Shown here one piece after another: positions 61,741 through 64,000 of a stretch of DNA of 64,000 nucleotides. Source of the DNA: Ricinus communis (lineage: Eukaryota > Streptophyta > Magnoliopsida > Malpighiales > Euphorbiaceae). The position numbers and the translations under genes were made by a program. Each line of letters begins with the position of its first letter. Position 1 is the first letter of the stretch. The stretch covers positions 12,682,501 to 12,746,500 of the forward strand of contig NC_063265.1 of the NCBI RefSeq assembly GCF_019578655.1. The letters run 5' to 3'. Below the pieces are notes generated by a model, which was given only the letters and a program-made list of their open reading frames with translations, was not told the origin of the DNA and made no database searches.

Positions 61741-63325
61741 TTAGGACTGTAACTGAACCGAGTCGAGCCAAATATCAACAAATTTAGGCTTGGTTTGTTT
61801 AATTCTAGCAGAGGATCGAGGTCAACTTGTTTGAAATTAGACTCACGAATAGCTCGAACTCGGTTCAAATTTGATTTATTAAGTAGTTTCATAATGAGAA
61901 AAACTTGGATTCGAGCTCATTAAACATAATTTGAGCTCGAGTCGGACTCGTTAAGTATTTTTTAATAATTAAGTTAATCAATTTCAACATCCAAAGATAT
62001 AGCAAAAAAATAATGAAAGTACCAATTTAGCAAAAACAATAAAAAAAATAATTGTACAATAAAATAATCAAAATCAGCTTCTAAAATTATAGCAAAACAT
62101 GCAAAAAGACTTATTACTAAAACAACATGAATAATGAAAGTAAAGACCATTGGTGAATAAAAATTGTAAAAAGACCATACTAAATATATCACAAGGCTGT
62201 GTTAATTTAAAAAAACATATAAACCAGCCCCATTATTTCATTTTCTAGTGGCACTCACCTTTTAATGAATAATATTTATAAAATTTAAAATAAAATTTAA
62301 AATATAAAATAGTCGAAATGTGATATAATAAAATAGTTAAAAAAAATTTCATAATAATATATTAATTTATATAAATACAATCTTAATTTATTTTAGCTTA
62401 ATTTTTAATTTGATTACCATTTATAAATATAAACATAAATTCAATCTAAAGTTTTAATTAAATTAAGATTTCCTCAAAGAAACTGTATGATCCAGTATCG
62501 ACATTCCACTCTATTGACTCTAAGATTCGAGTTAGATAAATATGAAATATCTAAGAAGCGAATAGCATGAGATTGAAAAGAAAATATTTTGTGTTAAGAT
62601 TAAGATATATAAGGTTTCATAATAATAATAATAATACAACTGACTATATTCATTTACATACAATGTTTAATTTTTTTCTTTTCTATGCTAGTGCTTGGTT
62701 AGTTATGATCTATTATATACTAATCAAGATTTTAATAATAAATAATTTTTTATTAAATTAGTATAAATAGAAAATACATTTAGAATATTTTTATTGTCAT
62801 AAAAATGTAGTTAAATTTTATAATGCACAATAATAAAATAAATATTGTATTAATGAGTCAATTTTATTTTATATAATTTAAAAAATACTCATTTTATTAA
62901 ATTGTTGTAGAAAGCATTTGTTTATTATTTATTATTTTTGTTGTAATTCTTACTAATAATAACAGCTACATTTAAATGTTTTAGTTATATTATTATTATT
63001 ATTATTTTCAATTCGAGCTCGAGCCCATAAACGAGTTTGTTCACGAGCTTATTTGTCGAACTTATAAACGAGCATGTTCCACGAACTTTATAAATGAGCA
63101 AGATTACGAATGTGTTCACGAATTTTATAAAAGAAAATTTAGCTCAAACTCGAGCTCACAAGCCTTTTTACGAACATATTTGCCAGCCAGTAAATGAGCA
63201 AGTTTGCGAGCTAATGAACCAAACTTTGTCAAGCTCGAGCTCAGCTCGTTTAGATTAACGAACGAATTTTTCATCAATCTGAACTCCGAATAGCTCACGA
63301 GACGTTTGGTTCATTTGCATCCGTG
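61741..63325. mobile_element. Degraded hAT-like DNA transposon (non-autonomous)
   Basis: The left end TTAGGACTGTAACTGAACC and the reverse complement of the right end, CACGGATGCAAATGAACC, form imperfect terminal inverted repeats. Flanking octamers CATATGTA (61733-61740) and TATATGGA (63326-63333) agree at six of eight positions, as an old 8-bp hAT target duplication would. Both subterminal zones are packed with GAGCTCGAG/ACGAGCTC-type motifs (61755-61955 and 63010-63300), a habit of hAT elements. The 1-kb core is AT-rich with no transposase. Exact ends are uncertain. Confidence 0.55.
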
Positions 63326-63333
63326 TATATGGA

Positions 63334-64000
63334 CTAAGTGTTATCGTATTATTAAATAATATAAAGTCAAATGGATTTCGGCACTAACGGTGATATCAAC
63401 GGTATTATTAATTCGGATTTAATTGTATTATTTAAAAAATATTTATAATGTAATCAATAAAAATATTAGATATTTAATTATGCTTTTAAATTAGTTAGGA
63501 TTTTCTTTAACTATATATCTCTTGAAGGAAAAAAGGAAAAGCTTTATGCCGAAAAGGAGGAAGAAGAAGAGGAAAAAGAGTTACTTTTTATGGTATGATC
63601 ATTAGTGATTACAATAACTATAATGAAAGAATTACTTAATTTTTCATTTTGATTTATAAAGGATTTTGAAAAAAAAAAAGTCTTTAATTTATTTTTCTTA
63701 TTTCTACTAGTAATTAATGAAAATTTAAATTCTTTTGTAATAAATAAAAATAAATAACTACTTTTATTATATGGTTTGTTAATATTACTCCTTATTTAAA
63801 AGATAATTATTTTCAAAATGAATATAAGATAATTGAGCCAAGTCTAAAATAAGCGTTGACTAATTTATTCTATTTAAGAATGTAACATTTATTATAATGG
63901 TGTGTCTTTTTGTTAGGTTTAAAGATCAATTTGCCCATCAATTTTGAGTTAGTGACCAATTTATTTAGATTTTAAATTTTTAGTCAATTTTACTCACTAA
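63334..64000. other. AT-rich right edge of window
   Basis: No gene recognised. The last 100 bases contain GATCAATTTGCCC and TTAGTCAATTTTACTCAC-type phrases, often seen at ends of plant dispersed repeats, but no boundary can be placed. Confidence 0.4.

Overview
The window is nuclear DNA of a eudicot plant. The genes have many short exons with GT-AG introns, the spacers are very AT-rich, and every recognisable protein is of flowering-plant type. A rosid, possibly Malpighiales (Euphorbiaceae-like), is my best guess, but that is inference from protein similarity recalled from memory and is not proven by the sequence. There is no sign of an operon, CRISPR array or other prokaryotic feature.

Layout, left to right: (1) the N-terminal part of a PP2C-type protein phosphatase on the minus strand, running off the left edge; (2) a complete three-exon TEN1 gene (CST telomere complex), minus strand, 7167-9112; (3) a complete 25-exon TOPLESS-related co-repressor gene closest to TPR3, plus strand, 13981-21753; (4) a convergent single-exon gene for a 274-residue Ser/Lys-rich plant protein of unknown function, 22423-23247; (5) a complete 13-exon gene for translation initiation factor eIF3a, plus strand, 24946-30548, with site II and telo-box promoter elements; (6) a single-exon secreted GUB_WAK (galacturonan-binding) protein, 33128-33739; (7) a complete 7-exon PP2C of the PP2C12/15 type, minus strand, 36144-38548; (8) a complete 19-exon CH-domain kinesin-14 (KIN-14G type), minus strand, 41512-47141, with one intron that reads as a minor-spliceosome AT-AC intron. 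From about 47.6 kb onward there are no genes. That part holds AT-rich spacer, a 6.9-kb non-autonomous Ty3/gypsy-type LTR element (54227-61135) with a perfect 5-bp target duplication, and a degraded hAT-like DNA transposon (about 61741-63325).

The genes are ordinary housekeeping and regulatory genes with no shared pathway. TPR3 and KIN-14G are also close neighbours on Arabidopsis chromosome 5 (At5g27030 and At5g27000, from memory), so the block looks like conserved synteny. All complete coding sequences splice into open frames (TEN1 125 aa, TPR3 1132 aa, eIF3a 994 aa, PP2C 427 aa, KIN-14G 1049 aa), so the genic assembly is good. The two LTRs, in contrast, differ in clustered small changes, many of them at CAG/CTG/CCG sites, which looks partly like sequencing or polishing error in methylated DNA. 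I found no clearly novel system. The points most worth checking are the AT-AC intron, the LTR error pattern, the unknown 274-aa protein, the 20-G run upstream of TPR3 and an orphan CGCG-rich promoter-like island near 11.5-12.0 kb.
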